Notes: generated by a model from the letters alone, not told the origin. A stretch of 64,000 bases of DNA from Taenia hydatigena (GCA_036345935.2 JADWOT020000005.1:4535247-4599246), one strand, 5' to 3'; shown: positions 12,518 to 23,681, counted from the first letter of the stretch. A program made the numbers and translations.

Positions 12518-14035
12518 GAGTCACGTACCAGCGACTTTATTCAGCGCTACATGATTTGTGTTTTCTCATCGATGCAAAATCACTTAATTTTAATGCAAAC
12601 AGTGTTCGCAAATGGCAAATCTAACCCCACCGAAATTTTCGCGTTGTTCTGTTGAAGTGGTGTCGGGTTGTGTGAAGGGGTGAGGCCTCAAGAAAACGGC
12701 ATTCACACTCAGTTGTAAATCAAACCGGTGGCACCGGCTCTTCGTGCATGCAAAGTCAGCAGCGGGAGGAAATGACTCAATGTCGGCATGGCTGCCGCTT
12801 GATTCGCATTACTGAGTGGTTTAAGTCGTAAGCTCAAGTCACCGTAAGAGGTGCATCAAGCTTGTCCACAGTACTACTTCCTCAAGAGCTCGTCCAACGG
12901 CAACTTTAACTCAATTATTGCTAGTCCAAACTCAGTTCTTTCAATGTTAGATGTCAGGACGACCTCATTCGAAAGAGCTATCTGGTGCTGTCTTCACGTA
13001 AATTGGGCTCACTTATGATGTTAAAGCTGATGGTAAGAGCCTTAAATGCTGCACCAGCACTCCTCATTTCACTGGACCTGTTGTAACTGTTTCGCTTAAG
13101 CGCCAACCAGTTTAGCACTTGTCTTTTCAGAAAATACGAGTTCATGTCGATGTGGGTGTAGTAAATATCCATTGCTCTAACTAAGCACTCCATCTCGTCT
13201 CGTGTTGCAGGTAAATTAAAGACGACCAACAACAACCTCTACAATATTTGGTCCACATTGGAAGTGGCTGTGCTAGGGCACGGGTCAGATCTTCCATTTA
13301 TTCCCTTTTGGCTGAGAGGCTCAAATTGTTGGGTCTAAGCACTGTAAGAGTCGACTTCAGCAGATATTCTGCCATATTGTACTCTTTCGCAGGCACAACA
13401 TTTGCACTTAGTTATTCATTTTTAACTGAACTTCTCGAAGCAATATTAATTTGGCCTTTGGCACACAAGCGAGTTGTCAAGTTCACTACCTTTTTCAAGT
13501 CGTTTTGTCTTCGTTGGCTTATCCATTATGGCGCACTATGCAAAGTTGTTGGATGCTTGCCTCGATTCTGGCTGAGTCTACCATTTGTGTGCGACATAGC
13601 CAATCCACTAGCTGTTTACTAAAGCAGACAGGGGTATGCATATGCAGATAAGTTTGATTAAGTTTGGTACCCAGCTTCTCTCTCCCCGGAATTCAATGTC
13701 ATCGCGTAAATAGCATTGATGATGGCACCAATTCCACCGGCGGGGCAGCACGAATGTGGTCTGCGTGCAAATGTATGCGAAGACATCTTTTTGTTTCTTG
13801 TGTGGTTAAAGTGTCCGTCCTTATGGCTTCGGTAGTGCTCGTTTGAATGTGTTTGCAAACTTCCACGCTTTTCCCCGGACTGAGAATGCGATGGCAGAGA
13901 GCAGCAACACAGAATAGCGGTCTGGCAGCGATACTTGCAGAATTCATACAAAGCGAACTGCGAAGAGCTTAACCTAGAGGTTCGCCAACCGTTAAGGAAT
14001 CATTCGAATTTTGCGACCTGCAACATGTCATATCA

Positions 14036-14391
14036 GTTTGCATTGAATCACAAAGTCTCGACACATCTAGTCATCATAACGTGTACATGCATTTACCACG
14101 ATACTCACCATATCCTCCCGTTATTTCATGTCTACTTTCCCACTATTACCACCACTCTGAAATCGTTTTCGGCGCATATGTGTAAGCAGAAACAACTTGC
14201 TCTTTTGATTACTTTGACACACACTGATACACACTTGCAGCTGGCTGTACAGACGCCTTCAATCATCCGTTCATTCAATCACATGGGTTCGCCTACGTGA
14301 ACTTGAGTGACCTTTGTGAGTTGCAGAAGCACTGAGATGGTCAGACCACCAAAATAATTGATGTACGTGTCTAGATTGGTTGGAATACCAC
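14036..14391 (+). repeat. Third copy of an arm sequence, outside the inverted repeat
   Basis: Direct-orientation copy of 12117-12517, with more substitutions and small indels than the arms show between themselves. This ~1.9 kb tandem duplication is therefore older than the inverted duplication. Confidence 0.8.
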
Positions 14392-14832
14392 AAAGCCTTC
14401 AAAATAGTCCTCCTGCATTTGGTGGCTTCTGCTTCTAGCAAAGATGAAGGCAAACGGAATGCCCATTAACAATACTTGTAGGTGAGGAAACTCCTAATCG
14501 TCAATCACGACTATCAAATGCACTAAAAATTGTATGCGCGATGTCACCAAGAAGAACATTTCGATGTCTCCACGTAAAAAAGTGGCACAGTCGTCAATCG
14601 CAATCATACGACCGCCAATATTTTTTCGTATTGATAAGGCTGGATTGCGACTGACGAAGAGCATTTGGATCCCTTTACGGTATTTAATTGTAAGTACAAA
14701 GCTTGTAAGGCCTTACTGTAAGCCCAGAACTGACGCCCACGCGATGTTTGTGCAAACAGGTTGAATGGCAGTGTGTCGTTAGAAGCCTACTATTTACTGT
14801 TGCAACCATAATCTCACTCAATCAACTGACCA

Positions 14833-14872
14833 GCCAATCATGGCGAAGAGGTCAAATCGAAGAGCATATAAA
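14833..14872 (+). promoter_or_regulatory. CCAAT box and TATA box of gene 1
   Basis: CCAATCA lies at 14834-14840 and TATAAA at 14867-14872. The ATG of the signal-peptide exon is 39 nt after the TATA box, so initiation near 14897-14900 would leave a very short 5' leader. Position and spacing are those of a conventional RNA polymerase II core promoter. Confidence 0.55.
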
Positions 14873-14910
14873 TGCACACAAGGGAGCTGGCTGGACAACG
14901 AACGTGTGTC

Positions 14911-17276
14911 ATGTTAAGAGTTGCCGTCATCCTCATTGTTGCCGCCTACTTCTCGGGTACGTATTCATGCCTCCATTATGACTTCATTCCTTAGTTGCAT
15001 AGGTCACTGTATGCTATAATCCAAAGCATACGTTGGCAATGGACTGGGTTTTTGAGAATAGGAAAATGTTGAAGTGAAGGTGGAGTTGACAATGCGCTTT
15101 GTCATTCATTTGACCATGATATCAAGCTAGTTTGAATCCATGTTCAACACATGCATTTGTGTGCATGCATGATGTGGGACAAGTCGGTACACAGGTCCCA
15201 CTCAGATATAGCAAATTGGTAGAGGTGAAGCGGTAGCACAACCGCCATGCACGGTTGAAGTCGGCAGAGCTCATGTGTAGAGATGGTGGCTCGTTGACCT
15301 GTGTTTGGAGCAAGTTAGCATATACCTCAATCTCCGACCGAAAGCATTCAGTTTGCATGCATTGTAGCTGTCGTGGAAAGATAAAGTACAAAGTAATGCG
15401 GTGAGAGAAGAGTCACATTTTGAAGTAGATTTTCTCAAGAGGCATGGTGTCGCTTTGCGCATTTTTAAAGCGAAGAAGTATCATTATATGTAATGTTGAT
15501 TTCTTTTCTTTCATAAATGATTGACCTTCATATAAATGTATCGGACGAAAGTTCAATGAATCCTTTACTTCTGTGACGCAGAAGCGGAGCCAGTTCTGTG
15601 GGGCTCTCGCATTGTTGGAACACCCGAGGGGTCATCATCACTGATGTACTTTCGTTTACCCAAAAGAGCCGTAAGTATAAAGCTTGTGTATCAACAAACG
15701 CATCGTGCCAACACAATAGCAAACGCATTCTTGCACTGCTTTCCCACGTGGATTAGCATAGGTGCCGCGAGACAGAATTGTTAATGTAATCCTGCCACAA
15801 TGGTGAGGGGTCTACATAATAGAGGTTACAGTGGGCTTTAAAATTGACTGTAAATTATGACAGCGTTGTGGAGAAATCGCCATTCTTCCGCAATCAAGGT
15901 TAAAGATGACGTTTGCTATGTTGATGAACAAGTCTTGGGTAGCCCATGCCAAATGGATAAAGGTAGGTGGAGGATCAAGAACTCTTGCTTTCACTTGCTT
16001 ACTTTATTAACAAATCCTTTGAGTACACCCTGAAGTGATGCATTAGAACTTTTGTCTTATATATGGACACTGTTGTATGTAATTTTAGAAAGTGCTAACA
16101 TCACTGTAAACGATGTATCCAAAGAGGCGGCATTGCATATATGGGGCCAAAATGGACTATTTTCGACAGCAATTTTCGTGCCGAACTGTAATTTTCAGAA
16201 GCCAGAGGAAGGTGAGTAGAGAAGGTTAGAGATGAATAAGCAAAAATTATGCAAGGTGAACGCCTGCTTGATGCAAACCAATTTTTACAAAAACACACTT
16301 GCATTTGACAGCACACCATTTCGAATGGTTAGTGGGATTTATGCAGTTGATGTACCATCTGAGCCCTCCAAATACCTGTTTTGGAGAAAAAAGAGACAGG
16401 AAGTCTAATCACTAAGCATTCCTTCTACACAGGTGACGTCGACTTAAATACGTCATTTCCACTTTCCCGATTTCAAAAAGGAAAATCGCATGTGGAACTC
16501 CAATTCGCTGTTGGAGGCGCGAACAGTCGATCTAGGGTTTGTACATTGTTCATGGAAATGCTATTACCACGTTCTCGCAATCCCGTTCATCATTTGCTCA
16601 GAATTTTGTGCCTTGTGAATTCCGTTCTTTTTACTCTTTAAAATGCAGGTTGTCCTTAAAGTGGACGGAGTCCGTAGATGCACGTGGGTAGGCAGCACTC
16701 TTCGAGGATATGCAGCACCTATCTGCAGTGAGTTTGTTAAGCATTTAAGCAGGTCAGTTCTCACCTTCATGAAGTCAACTAATGTGACAATTATGATTTC
16801 TCTACTCACTGAAGGTGAGTTGTCGAGAGATGACGAACGCGACCTAAGAATATTTACTTTGAACTTCAAACGACGTGGTATTCGCAAATCCACCACATTC
16901 GAGTGGATTGGGAAACGAAGAACACTTGTTGTTACAGTTGATTGGGATCAGAAAGGTGAGTGCGCATCCGAACTGATTTGGTCAACCCTGTTTCTTTCTT
17001 TGTAATGCAACATCTTGACTAGCAATATTTGGAGCTGAGATGGTTCTAGGTTAAGCCTGGTCCTGAAGACTCCAACTGTAAGGAAGCCCAAATAGCACAA
17101 GCCCTTACTAGGTAACTGAAGGTGTTGCGTTGATTTAGGTGAATCGCCAGAAATCGCAGAGTGCAGAGGTAAGTACGGAAGCGTGCCTATTCCACAGTAG
17201 TCATGAGTGAAGCACATGTTCCAGTAACTACTTCTCAATCATACGCTTGACATGCCTTTTAGGTTACCAAGTTTGA
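14911..17276 (+). CDS. Gene 1: nine-exon secreted protein, founder of the local family
   Basis: Exon model: 14911-14956, 15590-15670, 15864-15962, 16089-16211, 16433-16536, 16649-16727, 16815-16955, 17139-17168, 17263-17276. These join in frame to 717 nt, about 238 residues. Exon 1 encodes a signal peptide, MLRVAVILIVAAYFS. Every intron starts GT and ends AG; most are phase 1, but intron 5 is phase 0. Exon 8 is a 30 nt micro-exon. The mature part has seven Cys and N-glycosylation motifs NIT and NTS, with alternating beta-strand-like segments (SHVELQFAV, RRTLVVTVDW) and no membrane tail. The exon 1/2 junction is uncertain: donor 14961 with acceptor 15582 also keeps the frame, whereas the strongest donor and acceptor together do not. 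The last short exon is least certain. I do not recognise the domain. Confidence 0.6.
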
Positions 17277-17420
17277 ACCGGTGAGTCTACTGAAACACTC
17301 TATAACCCACTTTATAGTGCTACGTCAGTCGCTACAGTCGCTCATTCCAGAAACTGCATTGCTCCTTCGTTTGTGGCTCATCTCAGTGCTTTCGAGTTAC
17401 ACTGCACACATATTTGATCC

Positions 17421-17462
17421 ATGCTTGCGTTCGCCCTAAGTCTCCAGTTCTCTCTGTTCACC
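17421..17462 (+). CDS. Candidate signal-peptide exon for gene 2
   Basis: ATG at 17421 opens a 14-codon hydrophobic stretch, MLAFALSLQFSLFT, ending at a GTACGT donor. The same donor hexamer ends exon 1 of gene 1. It lies 145 bp after the end of gene 1, where the next tandem gene should start. The phase (0) differs from gene 1 exon 1 and there is no clear TATA box, so this may be chance. Confidence 0.22.
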
Positions 17463-17883
17463 GTACGTTGCCCTGATTACCACGGAAGGCATGAGATGTA
17501 GAACTTGGACCACAAATTCATCCATTCTTGCTCCGAAGCTATTGCAGCCCACGAGAACCAGATGATGAGTCAATCCAGCTAAATGAATACTTTGTCTATT
17601 TGCCTTGCCAAGAAACGTCGAACATGACAAGTGTTTGATAGAAGACTCGCCAAGAAATGATTATTGTGATGCCTCTTACATCTAGATAGACGCGTGTTCC
17701 TATTAATCCATGTCAGCGAAATAGATACGTCCTTTTTTCCTTACATACAGGCTTTGCATAGCTTTGGACCTCTCCAATGCATCGCGTTAGAACAAACAAT
17801 TTTACAAATCTTAATAGTAAATTCTGCGTCAATTTGTAATCGTACCCATAGGTGATCTCATCATTACCTTCCTCTTCTTTTAG

Positions 17884-17945
17884 TAACCTCGACACCGGTG
17901 CTGATAGCAACACCTTAATGAATGCAACCATTAGAATAACTGATC
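17884..17945 (+). CDS. Possible internal exon of gene 2
   Basis: A pyrimidine-rich acceptor (CCTCTTCTTTTAG) precedes a 62 nt open stretch containing GADSNTLMNATIRITD, followed by a GTAAAA donor. Phases would be 2 to 1. It lies between the candidate first exon and the better supported 3' exons of gene 2, but no residue alignment to gene 1 is convincing. Confidence 0.2.
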
Positions 17946-18226
17946 GTAAAATGTGCTTGAGGACTGCATATAAACATATATGTTACATCTTTCTTTGCCT
18001 AAAATCGTTGCTTCCTAAATGCGCTGACTTTGAATAAATTCCTATTCGATTTGAGTTGACTTTGGGGTTCAGTGCTACGTTTGCAGTGTAAAACCCACAA
18101 CAACAACATAAACATTGCTACATTTTTCATAGAACACGAAAGGCAACCGCGAGGCTAAGTTGGCCTGGATGCTAACAGTTCTCACTTCAATCGATTTTGT
18201 GAATAGAAGACCACCGCTTGTGGCAG

Positions 18227-18260
18227 GAAGGAGGAGGAGGAGGAGAAGGAGGAGGGGAGG
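18227..18260 (+). repeat. GGA-rich purine tract
   Basis: Imperfect (GGA)n tract in the putative intronic region of gene 2. It is a simple-sequence repeat with no other function visible. Confidence 0.85.
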
Positions 18261-19098
18261 TCAGAGATAAATTTACTTTCTCATGAAAAGTAACGAGTTT
18301 ACTTCATTCACTTTATTTTGCAGCAATGTTCAAGACTTATCAATCAGTTAGGGAGAGGGGAGATCCTGTGCTGCTTAGAAGGGTGTTTGCATGTCTGGCA
18401 CTCATTTGATCGCATGTCCGCGTTAGCTGCACTGGGTTACTGAAGTTCCAACATCTACAGCTTTTAAACGCTGATGCATGGACAATCATTCCTTGAACCA
18501 GACATTTTACCCACCTGAGGGGACTAAAGATAAGAAGTCTATCAACGCTCAGGGCCTTCCGCAATCCCATGTAACAGATGCAGTCACGAAAATTGATGAG
18601 AGCCACGTGTATAGCCGGCAACATTGCTTTTTATGCCGCACGGAAACGTTTCTTAATCTCAGCATAATCCATTCATAAACCTACAATCAGGCAGCTTGGA
18701 ATTCCTGTCCATCATTTGCAAAAGGTAGTTCAAAATGAGGTAAGCAGTGGGAGAACTTAGGTAACCGCTGAAGTTGGCTGGCATCGCGCATCACTTTATA
18801 AATAATCGATGGATACAGCCGAAACGGTCTTGGCACTAGCAGATGCACGGCTTTTTGAATACGTTCTGCTTGTTTAAGAATACTTGGCAATATATCACTA
18901 ATACGGGTTTCTCGATCCACCTCAAACAGGTTTGCCGAGTTATTATCTTTTAGGGTAGGCTCTTTGCGATGCGTTCTAAATTAATTCATCCTTGAACTTC
19001 AGCCCATTGTATTGACACGAAATTGAACCATTTAAACCATCCAATGCATTAACAATCCTGTTGAATGATGTTTTAAAAATGCAGTTAAAATGATACAG

Positions 19099-19962
19099 GT
19101 GTTTGGAGAAGGAACTATGATGCATGTTACGTGGTATTATGCAATGCTTCCACGTTCGGGTTGGCATTTCACTTGTACTTGCCTCGAAGGCACAAATCCT
19201 CTTGCAAGTAAGAATGCAGCCTTGACAGGGAATAGGTGTGGAATGCAGCGGCGTACTCTGGGAGACAGAGTACACGGAAAGCATACTCAGTCAATGTAAC
19301 TCGAGCGTTCACTCGACAGAGTGATGGTTGAGAGAGACGACATGCCATGACGGAGTACTTGCACGACTTTTGCTTGAGTAGGGGTATTGTTTTAACAGCC
19401 CACTTTCAACTCAAAGTGGGCAAGTCGCGATCAATGATGAGAGGTAACTGCTTTTGGGGAATGCAGTTATTTGCAAAGTGCAGATAAATGATTCCAGTGC
19501 CTACGTGTTGATAGAATGTAGTGTGTATCAATCTTTTCCAAGTTCAACGCGGAACACTTTAAAATGCAAAACATTTTAATGCCCAAATGCCTTGAGAGTT
19601 GTGAACAAGGAGATGGGATTCCGCATCCCTTTTGCAAAACTAACTTTTGACGATAGTGATGTGGGAATAAAGTCAAAAAGTGCACTCAAAAGAAGCACTT
19701 TTCATGAGTAAAGTCATTGGTGTGCGTTTAAAAATGCAACGTGAAAGTGACTACATGTGGCAAAGCAAAAGAAAGATGGCCATCCAGGGTGAGTGCAGGC
19801 ATCATTGTTATGTGAAAGTCGAAATGACTCCCATGAATAGGCTGTTAGGCAGGTGCAACTTTATTTCATCTGTCAACTCTCAGAATTCACTCCCTAATCA
19901 TTGCTTTGTTTGCGTCATTCTGTGTAACCCACTTGTTGGCAATTGAGGCTAATACCAAGTAG
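19099..19962 (+). CDS. Gene 2, 3' half: paralogue with hydrophobic C-terminal tail
   Basis: Three exons fit: 19099-19207 (phase 0 to 1), 19693-19788 (1 to 1) and 19853-19962 (phase 1 to stop), with donors GTAAGA and GTGAGT and a last intron of 64 nt. The phase order matches gene 1 exons 6-7. In exon 1 of this set, HVTWYYA...G aligns without gaps to HVELQFA...G of gene 1. In the second, DYMWQSKRK aligns to TFEWIGKRR. The last exon encodes a hydrophobic tail (LIIALFASFCVTHLLA) then TAG, which could be a transmembrane segment or GPI signal that gene 1 lacks. The 5' exons are not resolved; see 17421 and 17884. The acceptor before 19693 has a poor pyrimidine tract. Confidence 0.42.
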
Positions 19963-22300
19963 AGTAATAACAGAAGAGGGATCAAAAGTATGCAAGTGGC
20001 AGATAAGGAGAGGAAGGGAAATATATGGACATAGGAGTAGTGAGGAATAGCCGAAGTAAATACTGGTTTCACCGATGATAGAGCAGTCGCTTTGCAATTA
20101 GCATCGTCGTCAATTTCATGTCTCAAGGCAATTGGTAGAGTTATGAAGGCGTACTCAAGCTTCCGCCGCACGGACTTCCATGATTTGCCCCAGAATTGGA
20201 AAGACCACTACATGTCCAATCTCATGAACTCGTGACTATACACGCTGTCAAGCATATCAGTAGAGAGTTGAGAGCAAAATCATTGGCATCCACCACACGT
20301 GGATGGTAGCCGAAGTGCTGCGCCCAAGCGAGCTCGATGAGATATTATGGATTCTCCAATGACGCTATCAGATAAGCGCTCTGTAGTCATCCCAAAGTAA
20401 GCGGATTTTTGCATGGACTTGATTTTAAACAGATTCATGGCATTGTAGCGATTGTGGATCGATCCAATCAATTGTAGTCCTCGACTTTTAACTGAGGAAT
20501 GAAATTTACGCCACATTTTATGAAATTGTACACACTCTAGCTTAGTTGTGTAGAATTGTACCCTATAATAATTCGAGTCCACTGGCGAGAATTCGCGTCA
20601 CATCGTAATACCGCCTACTGAATAACCGTCAAGTATGTCTAGAGCAATTTTCACAAATAAGGATCATGTTTTACCCAAGCCATAACTTAGTACCTAGTGT
20701 AGCTGCTACTGGAAAAGCAAATACTATCGATTTGCCAGGGAATGCCAAAAGGTAAGAGTTCCCTTTTGGAAAAATCACGAAATTTCCAACTAACTATCCT
20801 GCAAAAGCTGGTGCTGATTCACTGCTAACAACCCTGAAAGTCGCCCACATTCTCTCAAGCCAAGACGTAAACGCCCAGTAGTATTTCTGCCACTCAACTA
20901 TGCGTAACAAGCCTAGTTTCCGACCGTGCACAGGCCACTTCTCTGGTTCTTGTGCTAAGCATTAGAGGAGAAATCTACTGGCGCGCATCCCAATTTCAGT
21001 ATCCACAAATCATTGCAGGTCCCACCAAGAGCCCATATGCTTATGTTTGCAAGTATCACAAAGCCATCTCATGGTGGCAAATAAGTGGTGCATATAAACC
21101 GACGTCTTTTTTGAACATTCCGTTGTACATTGAGGCAGGTTGAGTAGGTGATCATGCGGTTAGCGCCGCAAGTACTAACAGTCTTCAGCGCAGTCCATTT
21201 GCTTTAAATATCCCGACTGCCTTTTGAATAAATGGAGGAAAATATGCGTTTCCGTTCTGTAAGGCAGAGGAAACTCCTACTGCATGTTGGAAAGCGAAAC
21301 CATGCCCTACGAATTAGTGGGTGATGCTTTCAAGACGGCCATTCATCGTCCGTGTGAGCCGATTCCACCAAGTAGTAATATTAAATGCGCCAATAGTACT
21401 GCACGGGCTGTTGTGCATTAGCTTTAGCAACTGTAACTCGACGAGAGTACTACGAGTCCGCTCTTCGGGCCAGCAAGTGAAGGTTTTACCCTGCTGTCAT
21501 ACAGAGTATGAAATAGCCCCAACTCAAGTCGTTAATGCAAATATTACCTCACAGGTTCATTAATGATAGGAAATTAGCCCTTGTTCTGCATTTATCCCTC
21601 TTCATCTACGACCTCGCATGCCTTCACAGAGCCGCATTAACCGACACCTCTCATCCACTGTTGCAGCGTAGCCAGTGATTAGGAACAATGGTCTTACATC
21701 CCTGACACATGCTGATGCAACTTGTGTAAAGCAGATGGCAAAATCTTCGGTTTCTATACCTCCTACTCATAGCATTGCACAGGGCTGCACTGATCAGCAC
21801 CATTTACTTTGCACAAACTGAGGAAACGTGACCTTAAAAGACCCGGTCATCTGATGCTCCACACCTACCAACAAAATGCTCCTTTTCGTAAGGTCGTCAT
21901 TTGAGAGATCTAAGTGTTCTCTCCCGCGTACGAGCTTTTATGTGTATTGAGCATCGAAGCTTATCCTCTCTCTCCTTCCCACCACACGTAGGCCACCTTA
22001 CCAAGATACATGTCATAATTGACAACAAACAGCTTTGCCACTGGAATCCATGACTTCACATGCGTTAAGGAGTAACCTCAGCAGACATTCATCCTGTTTC
22101 TATTTGTCGATGAAGGTGCCGTAAACGAAGTCTCCTCCGACTGCCGTTGTTCTGCAATGGTAAATTGGCAAGTCGAGCGTAAGGAAATCTTGGGAGCAGA
22201 TCTCATCTAACCTCCTCCTATATGCGCCAGAATTGTGGCGGCACCTTCATACCTTCATTGGCTGCTTCCACCCCAGCGAATTTTTTTCGAAACTTATTAG
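19680..22300 (+). repeat. Segmental duplication, copy 1
   Basis: Matches 50450-52340 in the same orientation at roughly 65-75% identity by eye, with blocks such as GGCAGATAAGGAGAGG versus GGTAGATAAGGAGAGG. It starts within the penultimate exon of gene 2 and runs through its 3' flank. About 670 bp (20885-21560) has no counterpart in copy 2, and that extra piece carries the first recognisable exons of gene 3. The remaining shared portion, 21560-22300, lies in what would be a gene 3 intron. Confidence 0.75.
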
Positions 22301-23072
22301 CTATTAAAATGCATAAGTAGTAGCTACGATTCCGGCGGAACTAAAAGTGGATCAGCAGCATCCAAGAAATTATTATAGCATAAAATCGACGGCTTAAATT
22401 TACTTAAAAACTGTATTCATTGGCCTTATCATACGCCAAAAAGGCGAGCCCAAGGACAGCGGTTGACTGAGCATCTAAGATTGTCGATTTTCGTTATTCG
22501 CTAAGAATATTTTCTCGATCCTCCTGACGCCTAATAGGATGCCGCGTGACCAGCACAAAATTCAGGAGCCCAGGGAGGTCCACTACATAATAACACATGG
22601 CTTTCTTGGCTATAGTTCTGCGCAATCTAATGTAAACGCGTAGAAATGGATGATGAAAATGCAGTTTTCTGGTGGAAAGAAGGTTTTTAGCACTCCAACC
22701 GATGCCTTTTGGAGTCCGCTCTGTCTAAACCATTCGTAACACATCACGCAGGTGTTCTGGACGGCGCACCCATTTCAACAAGACTAAATGAGCTAATCGA
22801 TTCCATCTTATCAGTTACTCTACCAAATGAGGCTAAAGGTGGAGTTGTGACAATCATGCATCCTCAGAGTAAGGACATATCGTTCCTTATAAGGGCACCA
22901 ACCTCATTAATTGGATGATGTCTTAAAAAGCTACTCAGATAGAACTCGGAATTTCACAGCGATGAAACTTCTTGTACATTTTTCGATACCGAGGCTGTTT
23001 ATGACGTGTACATTATCATTAAGCCATGTTCGTCATTCGAGTAAGTGTGGAGGTCGGATGGGTTCTAGCTAG
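21019..23072 (+). CDS. Gene 3: partial paralogue of genes 1 and 2
   Basis: Exons proposed: 21019-21138 (120 nt, phase 1-1), 21318-21409 (92 nt, 1-0, weak donor GTTGTG), 22752-22868 (117 nt, 1-1, donor GTAAGG) and a last exon 22960-23072 (stop TAG). The first aligns with gene 1 exon 4: AISWWQISGAYKPTSFLNIP against LHIWGQNGLFSTAIFVP. Sizes and phases also match (123 nt, 1-1). The third ends GGVVTIMHP against gene 1 RTLVVTVDW. The last starts LLVHFSIPRLF, close to LFHLSTLRIH of gene 2. The phase-0-to-1 exon equivalent to gene 1 exon 6 and a signal-peptide exon were not found. 22960-23040 also has an open alternative frame and a GTAAGT donor, so splicing past it is possible. Confidence 0.4.
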
Positions 23073-23489
23073 TGCAGTACTTAACGATGTTGAATAGTAT
23101 CTACAGCACATCTTATGTCTCTATCTCTGCTTAGCAGTCGGGTTCGATTTAACTTTCCTTCACTATGTCTATTACACCACCAGCAATCAAAGCAATGTTT
23201 GAATAAATTAATGCAGCCATAGCCATACACAAATCGTTATTTAAATGAATCCGGAATCCATTTATTTAACATTTCCAGTCATGGATTCTAACCAGCTGGT
23301 TTGAACTAGCTTGATAAGGCGTAAAATTTTAGCCCTAACCAGGTCAGTAGTGGCCTTTGTACAAGTCATCAACTCCATTACACTATCTCGGATGTGCCAT
23401 ACCACACTACACTCGACAACAAACTTGCACACTCGTTCCCTCTAAATTGCCTTCGGAAAACGGCACGCAGTAATTCGCATTTCTTGCAG

Positions 23490-23681
23490 GATATTTTGCG
23501 CTCGTTTTTTAACTTTCTTTGTTTTACTGCGAGTAGGAAGGGTTTTGCTTTGTTATTGTGGAAGCGCTACATTTACATCAATGCAGGTATTCTAGCGCAT
23601 CAGTCATTTTTTGCAAAGCTGCGGTTTTTAATAATTTTACCCAGTTTCGTTCTCTTAAACAGATCAATTTACGCACTTTGA
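23490..23681 (+). CDS. Further family 3' end with hydrophobic tail
   Basis: After the acceptor TTTCTTGCAG, 64 codons stay open to TGA. The second half, preceded by a possible internal acceptor ATGCAG at 23581-23586, reads GILAHQSFFAKLRFLIILPS. This aligns with the gene 2 tail (LFHLS...LIIAL) and the gene 3 tail (LVHFS). The first half is rich in aromatic residues and could be a degenerate penultimate exon fused to the last one without an intron. It may be a fourth family member or an alternative last exon of gene 3. Confidence 0.3.
   Translation, partial: DILRSFFNFLCFTASRKGFALLLWKRYIYINAGILAHQSFFAKLRFLIILPSFVLLNRSIYAL

Larger units (their letters stand above)
8459..13874 (-). repeat. Right arm of giant inverted repeat
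   Basis: Reverse-complement partner of 1-5416, about 5.42 kb long and separated from it by 3042 bp. The longest frame in it is 124 codons at 13248-13622 (+), mirrored at 253-627 (-). It has hydrophobic stretches but no family I recognise, and frames of this length arise by chance in 64 kb. The match reaches 13874, where the left partner meets the window edge, and ordinary single-copy sequence follows. Near-identity of the arms means a very young duplication, ongoing gene conversion, or a misassembled hairpin. Confidence 0.95.

Noticed and set aside
14911..17276. Naming gene 1 as a known helminth antigen or micro-exon gene family member
   Set aside because: Architecture (signal exon, phase-1 exons, micro-exon) is similar, but no sequence motif ties it to a named family, so no symbol is given.
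22960..23040. Alternative frame DETSCTFFDTEAVYDVYIII as the coding frame
   Set aside because: It is attractive as protein but needs a phase-2 intron, whereas the upstream exon can only be read in phase 1. The phase-1 frame matches the other last exons.
23120..23165. GGGTTCGATTT as a tRNA B-box
   Set aside because: Flanking bases do not form a T-stem and no A-box or acceptor stem lies upstream.
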